NCBI GenBank assembly: GCA_035771175.1
Contig: CM069606.1
Coordinates: 30,337,816-30,401,815, forward strand
From: Paratinospora sagittata
Lineage: Eukaryota; Streptophyta; Magnoliopsida; Ranunculales; Menispermaceae
Length of the DNA: 64,000 nucleotides
Direction: 5' to 3'
Position numbers and translations under genes: made by a program. This document shows positions 24,117 through 35,588 of this stretch, piece after piece; the first letter of the stretch is position 1, and the number at the start of each line of letters is the position of its first letter. The notes beneath the pieces are model-generated. The model was not told the origin of the DNA, made no database searches, and saw only the letters and a program-made list of their open reading frames with translations.

Positions 24117-24460
24117 CCTTAGCCATTTTTTCTGCTCCGCTTGACTTCCTTCTTGTGGACTTAATCAATTTTCTTCAACTTTTTGACTTAGGTTCTTCGT
24201 GAAACATCATCTAGGCTTCTCATATGTTATGTCCATCATTTATGCTCACTTCCACACATCTAAATACCTACAAAACAATGCAAAGCAAGTAATTAAAACA
24301 TTCCAAACATAAATTAATCCAACATATAAATTAACAAATCGAAATAATGCATAAAAACCAATTTATTCCTAAACTAACATAAACACACTAAACTAATGTA
24401 TAAATCATCCTAAAACAACTATAAAACACTCCTAAAACATGTATAAATATGCAACTATCA
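24117..24460 (-). repeat. Solo LTR F remnant in B2
   Basis: It starts tgatagttgcatat at 24460 after the target copy gttaa (24461-24465 as ttaac) and continues through gagaagcctagatgatg to gcggagcagaaaaaatggc, where a deletion joins it to integrase. B1 carries the same LTR at the same protease position. Confidence 0.75.
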
Positions 24461-26058
24461 TTAACTGAACATGCTTCTTGATACAATCGATCTTTGCATT
24501 TAGAGGTGCAAGCCAGTCCATGCCGAGGATGATGTCAAAGTCTACAATATCCATCACAAGGAGATCTGAATATATTATATGTTTTGACATTTGAAGCTCA
24601 GATCGAGAACACTGCAAATTCACGTCAGTACCAGATCGTAATAGTGACGCAACATGGATTGTGATGTCTCTGGGTTTAGGATGTAACCCTAAATGCCTTA
24701 CTAATGCAGAAGATATAAAGGAATGCGTAACACCTGAATCAAACAAGACATGCACCATTGTATTGAACAAGGAAAATGTACCTTCGACTACATTGTTGTC
24801 TGGGAAGGGTTGTTAAACGATGGCAAACGCTCTGCCCTGGTTTTGTTTCCCTTGGTTCTGCCTGGGTTGGGCATTAGCAGCAGATGGAGCTTGTTGGACT
24901 GGAACAGTGGGAACAGGTTGTCGCGGTTGCTGAGGGTGGGGGTAGTCATTTCTTACATGGCCTTGCTGGCCACAGTTATAACAAGTCAGCCTCTGCTGCT
25001 GAGGCGCCTGTTGTTGGTTTTGATGGCCATGCTGATTGTGGTGCTGACCACCACCCCTGCCATTGCCGTTGCGACGGCCACCCCTTCCATTATGATCTCC
25101 TCGGCCATGATTGCGATAACCCTAATGGCCAGGGTTAGATGGTTCAGCAGAAGGTGTCGTGGCCTCATTCTTCTGAACAAGGGCTGGGTTATAATTATAG
25201 TAGGGTTTCTTCTTATTGCCCTGTTGCGAGCCCTTTAGGGAAAACATTGTAGGCCATTTTTCCCTATTCATTCTCTGCTCCTGCTCAATTTTTTCTTGCT
25301 CAAAGCTCAAAGCTCCTATCAAGACGAAGGCCGTTGTAGAATTTCTCGGTCTTATCTTGCTCCGTTGAGATGGTGGAGAAATAGTAGACCGATAATTCTT
25401 TGAACCTAACAACATACTCTCTGACTGTAATGCTGCTGTGGTATAGCTTGGCGAACTCTTGGCTCTTCCGCCTCTTCACAGCGCCAGGGAAGTACTCATC
25501 ATTGAAAAATGACTTGAACTGCTGCCAAGTCATGTCTGTGGTATTGACCCTTGGGTCTTCCTTCACTGTTATCCACCATGTATTTGCTCCACCAACAAGT
25601 TGGTAGTATGCAAATGGAAACTTTCGACCCTCATCGACTCCCATCGCCTCGAGAGCCTTCTTTGACTCATCAAGTCATTTTTGCACCTCCTTCGCATCAA
25701 TTTTGCCAGAAAAAGTAAGGGGCTGTAGCCTCTTGTACTTCGTGATCTGGTCGGTTTGACTCTCCGGCCCAGATCGTACAAGTGCTTGTACAGTAACTAC
25801 TTGGTTGGCCACAATCTTACGAATGACCGTCTGAATAGTTACCTTCATCACCTCGATAAATCCGGAGAAAAAGACTTCCATGCTCGAAGGCATGGCAAAT
25901 GATGTGGGCTGAGGTGGCACTGCCTGCCCAGAAGTAGTGGCAGTGTCATGTGTGGCCTGCTCTGTCCTCGGAGGCCGTGGTTCCTTATTTTGAACTACAG
26001 GAGGTGCATCATTTGCTGGACTGACCGTGCGTGGCCTTCCTCTCTTCCTGGTTTGCAT
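24461..26058 (-). pseudogene. gag: B2 gag, zinc knuckle and protease
   Basis: Starts MQTRKRGRPRTVSPANDAPP at 26058. One stop interrupts the core (VQK-stop-LDESKKALEAMG). The gag core continues (FAYYQLVGGANTWWITVKED, FFNDEYFPGAVKRRKSQEF, YNGLRLDR), then there is a shift near 25300 and a basic Asn/Gln/Gly-rich zone. The zinc knuckle reads CYNCGQQGHVRNDY, so the last Cys is Tyr. Protease is 24770-24470: LFDSGVTHSFISSALVRH, with the catalytic Asp kept, and [20 protein letters not shown]. This is the best preserved gag-protease of the three B copies. Confidence 0.9.
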
Positions 26059-26798
26059 TTTCTCACTAGCAAGGAGAAAATAAAACCGTGATTTAGGAAC
26101 TGTAGCCAAGTATGATGTTATGATATTCTCAGCAAGAAGTTCGAGAGTACAGCAATATAAAACCATATATTTTTCTAGGTATTACCTCGTTTGTTTGGCC
26201 ATGGTATAAAACAAGGTTAGAATGTTTATATAATAAGTATAAAACTTTGCAAGTATTTCAAATGTTTTGGTTCTGGTTTTTGTGAACATACATATATATT
26301 CCTTTGAAAATCCATACGAGTCATAAAGGTTCTAAGATTTGCCTCGGTAAATATCATAATCTAACGTTTTATCGCATTCTTATGTGTTCAAACCCTTTCG
26401 CTTAGTCTTTCCGACTATTATCCAAGTTCGTATGTCCCATACCACTTGAATTTAGTAATAAAGGGTTCAACCAAGTTAAGTTGTAAGAACACGGTCTCTA
26501 CGAAATATCAGTTGAATATGAGTTCACTAATAGTATCGTCTAAATTTACTCGTTCCATACCATGTAAACTTAGTGATAATGTTAGTAATAAAACTTTTTC
26601 CAAATGTTTATTTTTACACAAGGTCGTGGATTTTCTTACTTCCACATTTTATTTAGTATCTTCCAATTTTGTTGTGTCCCATACCACTCCAAAGTTAGTG
26701 ATACAAAAGAAAGAATGGTTGTAAGTCGACCCACCAAACATAGTCTCAAACAAACATTTCATTTATATATAAAAAAAATATAATTACAATGCCAGTAA
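26059..26798 (-). other. B2 spacer between ORF1 and gag
   Basis: Counterpart of 14283-15059; no coding sequence. An AT-rich stretch and repeated ggtatgggac-like words are also seen in the leader of element E (about 59330-59460). Confidence 0.65.
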
Positions 26799-28381
26799 TC
26801 ATTCCTAATTTTTCCGCCTACTACTGCTCCTCCTAGACCTTCTATTACTTACAGAACGACTACCAGAAGAACGTTGAGAAGATGTTCACTATTCTACCAT
26901 GCCTTTCACACATGTTATCAAAGCATTCTGGGTCTCCTGCATCCAATAAAGACTAGATACAATCACATTTAACTGGTCAAATGAATTTGTCTGTTTTCCC
27001 ATTATGGTTGGCAGGTTGTCTGTCCCATAGGTGGAGGATAAACTATAGGCATTGGTGGAAAATGTTGGCCGTATGGTTGACTCATAGGTGGAAGGTAATT
27101 AGTTTGATTATATGAGGACTCCCTAACTGGGACCTCTTGGACTGTTGGATATGTCTCAGTCGGAACATTTTGAAAGAGTGGACTCATCGGGATATCCTAT
27201 CCTCCATAGTTTGGTGCCGTCCAATTTTGTTGCGGTTGGTTCACAGGAACTTGTCGAACTGGATGACATGGTACCTCAGGAATTTGAAACCTTTGGTACG
27301 TCGTATTGCCTTGGGTTGGGAGGTTTCAGGAAGGTGGATTCGCCGCTCCCTGTCCACACTGATCTGGTTCTGGTTGACCCAGGTTGCCAAAGAGATCATC
27401 CTCGGAGAATAGATGATCGGTTTGATCTTTATTCGGGGTTGGGTTTTCTGGTTTGGTTCATTGACTGGTGCTTCCCTAATTGGAATCTTGCACTGACTTT
27501 TTTGTTGACAACGTCCATTGTTATTTCTAGCTCTTTCGTTAATCTCCCTAGAAGTCGCACAAAAAATTTCTTCGTCAGTCACCCCTCCTCTTGAGACGAA
27601 AGTCTTTGAGATGGAGGATAATGTAACAACATTAGTGACCTATTTCAAAGATTCATCAAAAGTATTGATGTTTGCATCCCAAAGCATCCTCATGATCAAG
27701 ACTCCATAGCCAAAGAGTTCCTTCTTTGTAGGGTTTTGAATCACCCGCAACATTTTCCAGATGATAATGTGAGATAGGGAGACAAAGATTCCTTTTTCTA
27801 AGCAGTATAACCCAAGAAGTTGAGCTCTTTTCATAGATCCTCTAGTCACCAATTCTGGCATGATGTTGCCAAATATGATCTTCCCAAGGCTGGCAAGAGG
27901 TGGTTTAAGGAGATTATTTGGGAGGTGGGCGTATGTCATTTGGGTGTACGGCTTGTCGGCAAAGGGAACTGAACAACTGTTCCTTGGATTCTACGATTTC
28001 TGCAAGCGTCTGGGGTTCGTGTGGATCCATGATCTTTTCTCCTATTGGGATTTCCATAAGTCGTGAAATAATTTCGAAGTTGATGGAAATCTTTACTCCC
28101 TTGATCATTGTTTCCAAGACATGAGTGATCCCATCTTCTTGAAGTCCCACGCAATTCATAGATTCGTAAAAAGACTTCACCAAGTTGTAGGAGACGTAAC
28201 CCTCAACTTTTTTTATATTCAGCCACCCCAACTTTGAGAGCTTGTCGTGAAGGATAGGACGAAGGCAGAGATTTCTATTGTTGATACTCCTCATAGTCAT
28301 AACCTTCCGTTTGGAAAGTTCCGTAAGTCTTGTGGAAATCAGTTCCCGACTACTGGAAGTCGTTCCTTCACTTGAGGCCAT
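26799..28381 (-). pseudogene. B2 ORF1: second copy of the extra ORF
   Basis: Starts MASSEGTTSSSRELISTRL at 28381. The N-terminal domain is readable to about 27940 (GYVSYNLVKSFYESMNCVGL, ISRLMEIPIGEKIMDPHEP). One extra base then shifts it; it resumes as MTYAHLPNNLLKPPLASLG and GSMKRAQLLGLYCLEKG. Unlike B1 it reads through the domain end (SRGGVTDEEIFCATSREIN), so the Pro/Gln/Tyr-rich part (MSPLFQNVPTETYP, QPYGQHFPPMP) belongs to the same protein. Two independently decayed copies with the same layout suggest it was coding when the parent moved. Confidence 0.75.
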
Positions 28382-28730
28382 TATCTTGCTGAAAGAAGAT
28401 AAAATTTGTGAAATACACAAAATATATTCCTAACATTTTAAAGATTTATGCCTTGTCCTTTGGACAATATTTTTTATTTTTCCTCTTGATGTTTATGCCA
28501 TCATGAATCCAATTTTTTTTTCATTAGGAACAAGTTATATATATATCTCATATATACGTAGATATATATATATATTATATATATATATATAGTTTTCATA
28601 AATCATAACTATATATATATATATATATATATTTAATATAAATCTTAACTATATATAATTCATATATATATATCTAATATCAATTTTTCTTCCCATAGTT
28701 GGTGGACTTGGGCGGGCCGTAGACTTTTCT
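28382..28730 (-). other. B2 leader, AT-rich
   Basis: No gene. Contains (TA)n runs at 28536-28590 and 28612-28632, and the stretch aaagtctacggcccgcc next to the primer site, as in B1. Confidence 0.75.
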
Positions 28731-28741
28731 CTCTGATACCA
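28731..28741 (-). other. B2 primer binding site (tRNA-Met)
   Basis: Minus strand tggtatcagag, five bases after the LTR end; the only intact primer site among the B copies here. Confidence 0.85.
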
Positions 28742-28746
28742 TTAAA

Positions 28747-30068
28747 TGTCACACCTCACCCGAACGCGCCTAAACCGGGGAACACTCATGGACGGGGCGC
28801 GAATGCATTATAACAATAACCGAGTGCGCAGGAACACAATTATGTACAAGTCTGATTTCATTAATTTTAAAATATATTTTTGTGCATGAAATAGTAAAGG
28901 GAACATCCTCCCAAAATCCGCAATGAATAAACAACGGGTTACAAAATGTGGGCCCAAAAACCTCCACCCAGTCCACCCTAACCTGCTGAGAAAAATTGGA
29001 TAACAATGGGGTGAGCTACTCGCCCAGTGGGTAAAATAGTTCGTGAATATAACAATTAATAAAAGAAACTTCATAATCAAATATCACATAAACACACAAT
29101 AGCATCACAATCAATACAACATGTATGTATGCATGACACCGTCTCGTAATGGTTCCATGATTGTACGTCGCCTGAGTTCACGTACAGATGTCCATCCCCA
29201 GGTGTAGCCGAGTTCTCATTGTACGTCCCTTATTAGGAACGACGCCTTAGATTCATGTACAGATGTCCATTCCTAGGTAAACCTGAGTTCTCATTGTACG
29301 TCCCGTTCCAGAGTAATATCAATAATAGCGAGCATTTCTTCTAACTATTTTGTGGATCATAAACCACTTACGTACCTAAGTGGTGTTTATGTATGATGCC
29401 AATGCATGAGCAGGTCCGGTCTTGACTAACATTAGTCAGGATTTGGCAACGTCTGGTGATTCTTATTAGGTTAGTATCACCACGTGTAAAGTTAGGATGT
29501 TCAGTATCACTTGTAGAAGGTGATAGCTTTCATATAAGACCAACCAGATCAGTCTCTAATTTGAGAGGTGAGACACGAGGTCTACTTAAGTACCAATCGT
29601 CTAGAGTAGCACGCTGCCTCCTGTTTACTATTTGAAGTTACTGAGGACAAGACAATGTCTGGTTGAGTCAGAATAACGACTAATCTGGCATAGTAACAGT
29701 GTAATACATGAACTCCAAATATATAGGCATAAGTATGACAGGTATAAATATTATACGCAATAATGCAGTGTAAATGAATAGTAGACATAATGATAAATGA
29801 ATGTAAACTTTAATAAAAGTTATAAGACACGCAAACCTATGTTGTGTTCCCTACCTTCAGATAATAACTCCTTCTAGAATTGGCACCTTTCCCCGAGCAG
29901 AATTACATTGCACCGCGAAGACAGTCTTGAAAAGAGAGTCTCAAAGAGTGACGAGAAAAACTCAAGGAGAGTGAGAGAGAGAGAGAGAAATCACAAATGA
30001 TTTGGCGTGAAAAATGAGAGAGAAATCAACCTATATATATATATTTTGTGCAATCCTAAGGTATTACA
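28747..30068 (-). repeat. B2 5' LTR (1.32 kb)
   Basis: On the minus strand it starts tgtaataccttagg (30068) and ends gggtgaggtgtgaca (28747). It matches other B LTRs, with a variant R region (caccaaatcatttg) near 29990 that also appears in the integrase patch. The GC-rich zone just after the start is partly replaced by (TA)n. Confidence 0.9.
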
Positions 30069-31048
30069 TGTGAATTCTATATGTTGCATAGTAGTATATA
30101 ATGATTTAAATACTTGTATAATATTGTATGCATGATTTATTGAATTCATGAACTGTATTTGAGCATAGTCAGTTGGGAAAACAGTTGAATTATGTGCATT
30201 CCCTAAGCTTGGGATTTCTTATGGAATACCATTGGGCCGATCGGGAATCCTCAATTGTGGACCTTACAAAGGATTTCTATGGGTTTTGTATGTTAGGATT
30301 CGCCTAGACATGGTACGTGTCTTGGTAGGCGAATCTTATGGTTCATACAATCCATGGGAATTTTGATAGATACGGGTAAGAAGTCGATCGGGCATGAATT
30401 TTGCGCACACATGGCCCTTGTATTGATTCTTACTCAGGAGGTGTTAGGTTGCATATACATGTTTATAAAATGGTAGGCATTGTCTTGTTTATGGCATGAT
30501 ACATTATATTGGCATGTATGTAATATTGCTTACACCCATGATTATTTAAATGGTTTTAATGATTCTTGCAATGTTTTACTTAAATGCAAATATATATGTT
30601 GCCACTTGTATAGAACATTCACTGAGCTTGTTATAGCTTACCCCTTATCCTTATCTTTTCAGGATCTAATACGAAGGGGAAAGGGAAAGCTTAGCTCCAA
30701 AGCATTCCCGTACTGTTGTTGACGTAAGTGTTTAGTATTGTTCTGCAATTTATTTTGATAAATTGTACTATGTAACACCTAATGATTATACTTAACATTT
30801 AGATGGGTTTGTACTTATGGTTAAGTATATTATGTACTTTTGAACACCATGGACTTGGAGAAAAATTTTCTGGTTGTCATTTTGGATATGTTTTATATGA
30901 TGACCTTATATTATGTCCATGTGTTTATTACTGTATATTTGAGATTATGGTTTGTGTTAGAAGGCTTATTAGAACGCCGTGTATATCGAGGGAGGATATA
31001 TACGGGGTTCTGTGCCGGTCATGACATCACAGATAATGGGTCATGACA
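30069..31048 (+). repeat. Family-A LTR #1, right half
   Basis: It matches 41003-41957 of copy #2. It holds the conserved hairpin region (actgagcttgttatagctta, 30621-30640) and the end gggtcatgaca, followed by target copy atgat (31049-31053). Short frames here are not protein-like. Confidence 0.88.
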
Positions 31049-32908
31049 ATGATCGTTTGAAGATGTTTAGTTGTATGATTAGATTATGATAGGTTATAAG
31101 ACCTTCTATATCATGTGATTCAGCAATATGCATGCCTACATGTTTTAATCGATCGGTTGCATATTCGATTTAATCCGGTTACATTATGTCTTATCGAGCT
31201 TTAATCGATAAACCAAAAATTGTTTTTATAAATTCTTTCAAGACGCTAATGTTTAGCAGCGCCCTCTTGGACTTGATAAGTCAGGGCGCTGATAAAATAT
31301 TAGGATCCTCAAGGTTGAATTGATCTGATTAATAAGGATGCTCACTTGGTAATGGTGACCTTTCCTTTATCAACCTTTGAGAATGTCAGGATGCTGACTT
31401 AGTTTCAGCTCACTAAAAGTATTTTTTATTTTTAAGTGATTTCTATCCTTAAGGACGCTGATAAGTTATAAGTTAAATAAATTATCAGGACACTACTTGT
31501 GTAGGAATGCCCTCATCTTTAGAATAAACTTAAATAACTTTCAGGATGCTTACCGTCCGTTAGCGCACTTAACATTGTTTTAAAACTATTTTTAATAGTT
31601 CAAGATACTTACTCTTGAGTAGTGCCCTCGTGTGTCAAAAGTTTAAAAAGAAAGCAAGATGCTTACTGTGAAGTAGCGCCCTTTTGAATTAAGTCGCTTA
31701 ATTGTCAAAAAAAGTCAGGATGCTTACTATTTAGTAGCGTCCTCACTTCATTATTCAGTAGGACGCTGATGATCTATAAGCGCCCTCAAAGGAACAAAAT
31801 GACTGAAAAGATATTTTTGTTGTTCTGACATTACTGCTATTTCTGTTAACCTTTTTAGAAACATACGAATACTTTTCAGAATTGTACAACAACTTTTTCA
31901 GAACTTTTTAAACGTTCTAAAAACTTCGTCAGAACATTCCTCTTTCATGAAAGGATCAGATGATTCAGGTGCTATCGCCGTAATATGCATTGCGCTGAAT
32001 CGATCCATTTCAGGAAAGAATGTTAACGTTATATTTGAAATAACTTAGAGTACCAAAATTACCAAGTCCATTGCGTCTCTATTATTCCTATGTATACCTG
32101 CTGCCATAGTGCAGAAAAACCACTAATGAAATACGAAACTGATATTTATTCAAAACGTATTAACAATTTTCGTTTGTACTAAACACTTTTTGAAAGTTAG
32201 TCTTCTTTCACTTGCGCTTGATATTACGATCTTTTAAAAAAAAACTTATAGTCTTTTGGGTTGATTGATCTTTATCTTCAATATTTTGAAAACCCACTGA
32301 AGAAGACAAAAACTCTTTGAACATGTTTTCAGCATAAGCTTCATCATACATATTTTGCCGAAATCTGTGATCACAGAAGGTTCAATCCAAAGCTTTGTAA
32401 GTATCACTTTTATTCTGAGTAAAGGGAATCATATCTCATATTGTATTCAGTTTATGATGACTGGTAAGTCACTAAGTTAGAGCAAGTGTTGCTCAAAGTT
32501 GTAAACGGTCTTCTCACACTCATAAGTTGAGAATAGGTTCTCTCTCACTTGTAAGTAGAGAATAGGTCATCTTACACCCACAAGTTGAGAAACGGTCCTC
32601 TCATACCCGTAGGTTGAGAAACGGTACTTCTCACACCCGTAAGTTTGGAGAAAGTGTACTAGTTTGATCTTCACCCGTAAGAAGGTCCATAGTGGAGTTT
32701 GAACAAATCCTAACTTAGGAGGTTAGGTAGTGGATGTAGGCGTGGCCGAACCACTATAAATCTTGCTTGCATTGTCTCATTTACATTTGCTATATTTGAT
32801 TGTTATACCTTGTTTAATCTACTTTCATTATTCCGCACAATTTTAAGAAAGGTTAAAATATGCTGAGTGTCCAATTCACCCCCCCTTTTGGACATATCTG
32901 AACCAACA
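31049..32908 (+). repeat. CopB 5' LTR, remaining part
   Basis: From the target copy atgat, the LTR resumes as cgtttgaagatgtttag and runs to ctgaaccaaca. It holds two internal repeat systems: about ten quasi-palindromic modules built from ggacgct and agcg(t/c)cc(t/c) at about 31250-31790, and five 29-bp direct repeats (ggtcttctcacactcataag type) at 32507-32652. It carries 314 bp (31851-32164) that the 3' LTR lacks. Confidence 0.9.
32507..32652 (+). repeat. Five 29-bp direct repeats in CopB 5' LTR
   Basis: Degenerate units, each beginning ggt and ending gttgagaa(t/a). The 3' LTR has only about one unit at the same place (36908-36940). Confidence 0.7.
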
Positions 32909-32910
32909 AT

Positions 32911-32922
32911 TGGTATCAGAGC
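32911..32922 (+). other. CopB primer binding site (tRNA-Met)
   Basis: tggtatcagagc two bases after the 5' LTR end. Confidence 0.9.
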
Positions 32923-33189
32923 GTGTTAATAAGAGGCTGAGATCAGCATCATAATCAGGGGTTCTCACGATGTGATGGTGGCAAAGCACCGGCTCTTACT
33001 TTGACATGACCAGATGGCTAGCGACCATGGTGGTCGGTGCAGTCAAGAGGCTGGTCGTAAAACATACTCTGAGGTACGCTCACGTGCCATGTGACAGGAT
33101 AGGTCACGGTCGTTGGACACACCTTGCGAAGGGTATTCCGAAAGGAACTTACTCAAATGACATGGTATGTGAACCATATTAACCTCGTA
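32923..33189 (+). other. CopB region where gag is missing
   Basis: Only about 270 bp between primer site and integrase. No zinc knuckle or capsid sequence is readable, so gag and protease are deleted. Confidence 0.6.
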
Positions 33190-35319
33190 AGCATACCCGA
33201 TCATCATTTAAGAGCAAGAGGCATCAATCAACCTCTAAAGCTCTCAAATTGATTCATATGGATCTTTTCGGACCAACCAAAACTCAAAGCTTAGGTGGTA
33301 AATCATATGTATTTGTGATTGTTGATGGTTTTACTTGATTCACATGGGTATTTCTATTAGCTCATAAATTTGATGGTTGTGAAACATTTATAAAATTCTG
33401 AAAGAGAGTAAAAAATGAAAAAGGGTCACAAAATCAACATAATTAGGAGTGATGGAGGTGGTGAATTTGTCAATAAGAATCTTGAAGAACTTTGTAACAA
33501 TCAAGGTTACACTCACAATCTATCAGCCCCTAGGACACCACAACAAAATGGTGTAGTTGAGAGAAAAAATAGAATTCTGCAGGAGAAGTGTAGAACCATG
33601 CTTAATGAGTATAACACTGTAAATCATTTTTGGGGTGAAGCTATAAACACTGCCTACTATGTGATGAACCAAGTTCTGATTAGAAAAGATTTGAATAAAA
33701 CTCCATATGAACTATGAAAGGGTAGAGAACCCAACATTAGTTACTTCCGAGTATTCAGATATAAATGTTTTATTCTTAATGATAAAAATTGAACCAATTA
33801 AAGTGGAAGAGGCACTGAAAGATGAAAATTGGACTTTTGCTATGCAAGAAGAACCAGGACACTTTGTGTGAAACAAAGTATTGGAATTAGTTCGTAGACC
33901 TTTTCATCAATCTGTTATAGGAACCAAATGGATCTTTAGAAACAAAAAGAATGAACAAGGTATCATTGTCCACAATAAGGCTAGATTGGTTGCACAAGGG
34001 TATAACCAAGAATAAGGCATAAACTTCAAAGAAGCTTTTGGTCCAGTAGCAAGATTAAAGGCAATAAGAATGTTACTTGCTTATGCTTGTTACAAGGATT
34101 TTTCCTTATACCAAATGGATGTAAAGAGTGCTTTTCTAAATGGATACATCAACGAAGAGGTATATGTGGAACAACCACCAGGGTTTGAGGATGCCCTAGA
34201 CCAGGAATATGTGTTCAAACTCTACAAAGCCTTATATGGATTAAGACAAGCTCCAAGAGCTTGGTATGATCGACTGAGTTCATTTCTTTTAGATCATAAG
34301 TTTCAAAAAGGAAAACTTGATTCAACTTTGTTTATGAAACATCATAATGAAAATATGCTTATTGTTCAAATTTATGTGGATGACATCATTTTTGGTGCAT
34401 CGAACAAAGAACTATGTGATGAGTTTCTAAATTAATGCAGAAGGAATTTGAAATGAGTATGATGGGAGAACTTACATACTCTCTCGGCTTACAAATTAAA
34501 CAAATGCCGAAAGGCACCTTCATAAGCGAATCAAAGTATGCTAAGGAAATGGTTAAAAAGTTTCAAATGCACAATTTGAAATCGATTGATACTCTCTGTA
34601 CCTTTGCAATCAAATTATATAAGGATGAAAAGGTAAATCAATTGATTCAAAACTTTATAGAAGCATGATTGGAAGTCTTTTGTACTTAACAGCAAGTCGA
34701 CCTGATATCATGTTTAGTGTCTATTTTTGTGTAAGATTTCAATCTGAACCTAAAGAATCTCATTTAAAGTGTGACAAACGAATATTCATATACATAAATG
34801 GCACAACACACTTAGGATTTGGTATTCCAAAAGTACTACTTTTGATCTCAGAAGTTATGTAGACTTCGACTATGCTGATAGTCTAACTGATAGGAAAAGT
34901 ACCTCCGAATTTTGTCACTTTCTTGGAAATTCTTTGATTTCTTGGTTTTGCAAGAAACAATATTCCGTGGCATTATCCACAACTGAAACAGAATATGTCG
35001 CAGCTGGATGTTGTTGTTCTCAGGTTCTTTACATGAAACAACAACTTTAGGATTATCGAATATTTATTCAATGTGCTGAAATTTTATGTGATAATACTAG
35101 TACTATTAACATATCTAAAAAACCTATACTGCACTCCTGAACTAAACTCATTCAAATAAGACATCACTTTTTATGGGATCATGTGCAAAATGGAGAAGTT
35201 GTATTATCTCATATTGGAACTAAAGAACAAATGACTGACATATTTACTAAAGCCTTACCAAAAGACCAGTTTGTTCATATTCGCAGAGAGCTTGAGATGT
35301 TCTCTGAGACCGATCTGTA
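33190..35319 (+). pseudogene. pol: CopB pol remnant: integrase, RT, RNase H
   Basis: Integrase: LKLIHMDLFGPTKTQSLGG, VFVIVDGFT, then an open stretch 33415-33717 with INIIRSDGGGEFVN and TPQQNGVVERKN. A deletion near 33790 removes the integrase C-terminus and linker. RT from about 33795: VEEALKDENWTFAMQEE, GTKWIFRNKKNEQG, ARLVAQGYNQE, YQMDVKSAFLNGYI, ALYGLRQAPRAWYDRL, IYVDDIIFGA with the YVDD box intact. RNase H: GSLLYLTASRPDIMF, DYADSLTDRKSTS, STTETEYVAA, FTKALPKDQF and a stop at about 35317. Four or more stops and several shifts make it non-functional. Confidence 0.93.
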
Positions 35320-35576
35320 ATATTTTGATGGTTACCTTTATATGGGGACATTTATTTCATGCTACTTTACTCTTTTTGATATTTCAAAAGGGGGAGAAAG
35401 TACTATCATTGAAGAATCATAAACTCAGGGGGAGTCTTAGTGATATTTTACGCACATTCCTTGGTAATACACTCATATCATATGAAACAAGGAACATTAG
35501 TACTGCATCTCATGCATACACACATCATTTTATTAGCTTGCTTCAAAGCCTACAATAATGTGTTTGAAAGCATAGA
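35320..35576 (+). other. CopB 3' untranslated segment
   Basis: No coding sequence recognised. Contains two ggggga-rich patches (about 35390 and 35427) like extra polypurine tracts. Confidence 0.5.
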
Positions 35577-35588
35577 AAAGGGGGAGAT
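35577..35588 (+). other. CopB polypurine tract
   Basis: aaaagggggagat directly before the 3' LTR. Confidence 0.85.

Larger units (their letters stand above)
23041..30068 (-). mobile_element. B2: family-B Gypsy chromovirus, - copy, 3' part deleted
   Basis: In minus order: 5' LTR, tRNA-Met primer site, leader, ORF1, spacer, gag, zinc knuckle, protease, solo LTR F remnant, integrase pieces, ORF3. RT, RNase H, the polypurine tract and 3' LTR are missing. It faces B1, and the outer ends of the pair are both 5' LTR starts. The right flank (tgtgaattc) is family-A LTR sequence without a target copy. Confidence 0.85.
10043..31048 (+). mobile_element. Family-A Gypsy solo LTR #1, split by the B1/B2 pair
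   Basis: It starts tgtaatgcccgtacc and ends gggtcatgaca, with target copies atgat at 10038-10042 and 31049-31053. Outer halves are 10043-11146 and 30069-31048. Compared with family-A LTR #2 (39187-41957), the two halves fit end to end except for an 831-bp gap (equivalent to 40172-41002), lost where the family-B DNA entered. No primer site or coding region of family A is present, so this was a solo LTR when the B copies arrived. Confidence 0.88.

Noticed and set aside
23773..24168. 131-codon minus frame as a single protein
   Set aside because: It joins LTR F, an integrase piece, an LTR leader and another integrase piece; it is a chimera of damage, not a gene.
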